From: Blasia pusilla
Taxonomy: Eukaryota > Marchantiophyta > Marchantiopsida > Blasiales
Length of the DNA: 64,000 bases
Direction: 5' to 3'
Assembly: GCA_050084515.1 (NCBI GenBank)
Contig: CM114275.1
Location: 23,932,001 to 23,996,000, forward strand
Shown here: one piece after another, positions 61,863-64,000 of the stretch
Layout of the letters: each line of letters starts with the position of its first letter
Position numbering within the stretch: position 1 is the stretch's first letter
Made by a program: the position numbers and the translations under genes
Notes under the pieces: generated by a model
Database searches by the model: none
Told to the model about the DNA's origin: nothing
The model's input: the letters and a program-made list of their open reading frames with translations, nothing else

Positions 61863-63000
61863 GATTGACTTCCATTTGGAGACATGTGTCATGACCATAC
61901 GGATTATGTCGTAGAGTTTAGTGTGCTAGTAGAGGCCATACCTTATGTAGGGCCGTAGTGTCTTCGTAGAGATACGGTTTCATACATAGGGTTGGGGGTT
62001 ACTTAGATGAGGGTGACTTTTCCACTATGGCATGCACTTAGGTTCGAGGATATAGTGTGAAGTGCACTCAAACAACTATTAATTCTTTGAGTTGAGCTTG
62101 TTTCGTTGGGGGTTAGCCTTGGTAGTGAGTAGAGCTCTTAGCTATGGTGGTTCCCGCACGCTTCGACCTCAATTATTTTGTCTCAATTTTATGTGATTGT
62201 AAACGTCTTTTATGATAGCATGTCTTTCATGAATTTCACTTAAAGAACTAACTAGAGTAGATCGATGGTAGTTTCGATCGTGGATCAGTACGATCTGGTT
62301 AGGGCTGATTCTGTACTCAGCCGTGGATGTTCATGGCTTGTAGCCTATGTTGCAGGTGTGAATCTGGTGCATGATTGGTTGGGAAAGAAGCGCGTTGCTG
62401 AGAGCTTTCCAACGCGCCTTAGATCGCCTTATTTCGGTATGGGAGTTGGAAGTTCTCAAGGATTGAAGATTCAGGTTCTTGTTCGACGGTTTTCTGATGT
62501 GTAGAGCTTGGACTGCGGAAGCTCTGTTGAAGTTCATCTAGATTGGGTGAGACATTCCAAGTACTATATGTATTGTGATCTCATGTGAAGATATTTTCTT
62601 GAGTATGTGGAGCGTTTCGGATTTCTGTGTGCATGAATCTGGGCAGAAGCGCTGTCGGATTTGCGATTCAGGAGGTGTATGGGCAGCAAGTTTGTTTGAT
62701 TTTTAGCTCGGATTACAGGGCTCGGTTGTAGCTGATTTTTTTTGGAGAGATTGCTATGGTTGCCAATTGAATTTTTTGAAAAAGATTCAATTTTGGTTGA
62801 GGATTTGTGGAGTAATTGATGATCGAAATTTTGTGGACTAGCTCAAGGTCTGGGTATGGTGGACAGCAGATCGGAGGGGCTGGTTGGTTGGTGATTCGTC
62901 CATTCTTGCAGACGCCTATCCTATTGGGGGCGCCCTGGTTGGGCCTCTCTCCATAGCAAAGCATGGCCAAGCGTGGCAAACGGGGCGAACGTGGCATGTC
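61863..63000. other. No gene recognised
   Basis: Balanced-composition DNA with one 79-codon frame at 62,265-62,504 that shows no known motif. It may be leader or LTR sequence of another element extending past the window edge. Confidence 0.35.
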
Positions 63001-63005
63001 TCAAG

Positions 63006-63267
63006 CATTTCTTGGCGTTTTGAAGCTTCGAGGTTACTCCTGGTAGCTCGGGGCGAGTGGGCGTGAGAGGCGGAGTAAAAAGTGAGCATTTCTCGATGTT
63101 TCAAGGCTTCAAGGAAACTCGAGGCAACTCAAGGCAACTCGTGGTAGCTCGGGGTGAGTGGGCTTGAGAGGGGGAGTAAGGAGTAAGCATTTCTCGGCAT
63201 TTTGAGGCTTCGAGGCAACTTGTGGTAGGTCGGGGCGAGTGGGCGTGAGAGGCGGAATAAGGAGTAA
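63006..63267 (+). repeat. Tandem repeat, three units of 81-101 bp
   Basis: Units begin CATTTCTTGGCGTTTTGAAG (63,006), CATTTCTCGATGTTTCAAGG (63,086) and CATTTCTCGGCATTTTGAGG (63,187). Each runs through GGTAGCTCGGGGCGAGTGGG to GGAGTAAGGAGTAAG. The middle unit is about 20 bp longer because of an internal CGAGGCAACTCAAGGCAACT duplication. Not coding in any supportable way. Confidence 0.85.
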
Positions 63268-64000
63268 GGAGCAAGGAAGCAAGCTTGCTTGCTTGGGCGT
63301 GAGGCTTTTTTTGCAGGATTTGTGAGTTGAGTGTTGCATAACTAGTCACCCATTTTTGGGCTATTCTTCCTGGAAGACGCTTAATTGTTGAGTTCTTAAC
63401 TATGGCAGTATACACACTGGTGTAGCTCATTTGGCGTTGTTCGGAGATGTGTTTGGCGCTTTATGCATCTCGGATTTTTGGTTGATGGACCTCTAGCGCA
63501 GTGTACGATGTAGCCTCTCCATGCAGGGGATATTTTCAGGTGCTGCGAGTCCGACTAGCACGTCATCGACCCGCGGCAGATTTGCTATTGCGTTAGAATT
63601 GTGTGGTGGGTTCTGAGGATTCATGGGGCACCACGTTTGGTGGATTGTGTAACCTTGATTTCCATTTGCGATTGGGGGGTTGTCGTTGGACTTCCTGTGT
63701 TTGGATTCCCTCCATCGTTGCTTCTTGCTTGCGCGGCCATTGTTAGGGTTGACGCTGATTTCCAGAGTAGCCTTACTCCTGTGTGCTACCAACAGTGAGG
63801 TTGGAGTGATGACCAGTAGACCGTGGGAGGCTTCTTGTGATGAAAGGTTAGCTTGCCTACACCCATAGCTAGTAGAGCTAGAATAGTACAGCGACATTGA
63901 CGTCACTTGGTTACTTAGTGGTGGTGATTTGGTGGTGGTGCGGCATCGGCGTTGGTCATCACGGAGCTGTCTGTTGGTCTGGTTGGGGACCGTGGTGCGG
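63268..64000. other. No gene recognised (window edge)
   Basis: Overlapping frames up to 137 codons occur on the minus strand at 63,493-63,906 with low-information sequence and no known motif. The stretch is cut by the window edge and cannot be judged further. Confidence 0.35.

Overview
This window reads as nuclear DNA of a land plant (streptophyte). The evidence is an intron-rich importin-alpha gene with the FG-ending tail of plant alpha-importins, a plant receptor-like kinase gene, CCCTAAA telomere-type repeats, and many decayed Ty3/gypsy retroelements. The style of the repeats (a gypsy element whose pol ends in a PHD-type finger, and a MULE-like transposase with an unusual layout) would suit a seedless plant such as a bryophyte or lycophyte. 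That last step is inference. There are no bacterial-type operons, no rRNA and no convincing tRNA.

Only two loci look like intact host genes. A four-exon kinase gene (2,074-5,093, minus strand) splices into an open 445-residue receptor-like cytoplasmic kinase of the non-RD type. A ten-exon gene (20,809-24,983, minus strand) splices into an open 531-residue importin subunit alpha with an IBB domain and an ARM-repeat array; one of its introns uses a GC donor. A tandem duplication joined by three CCCTAAA units lies just beyond its 3' side (18,758-19,043).

The rest is repeat-derived. From 6.4 to 17.5 kb there are gag, protease and integrase-PHD remnants of gypsy elements on the minus strand, an LTR fragment carrying a (CT)69 tract, a 0.55-kb direct duplication and several near-perfect hairpins. 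From about 26 to 32.5 kb there is an AT-rich gene desert with one large inverted repeat. It is followed by a GC-richer island without a recognisable product and by diverged tandem repeats. A decayed gypsy gag-pol lies on the plus strand at 38.7-42.3 kb. A better preserved but dead gypsy copy with a C-terminal PHD finger lies on the minus strand at 45.2-48.3 kb, with a 656-bp LTR on its 3' side.

From 48.9 to about 61.9 kb the window holds its most unusual structure. Two intron-containing, partly broken minus-strand genes are present: a MULE-like transposase, and a second gene of unknown family with a charged linker and a weak JmjC/cupin-like end. Both are accompanied by five clusters of one roughly 28-bp near-palindrome built on TTGCAACCCGTCGG and its complement. 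At least three clusters lie inside introns of these genes. A separate gag-like coiled-coil ORF with a polypurine tract and LTR start (53.4-55.7 kb) and a solo LTR (56.2-56.8 kb) are nested between them. The last 2 kb holds a short tandem repeat and no recognisable gene.
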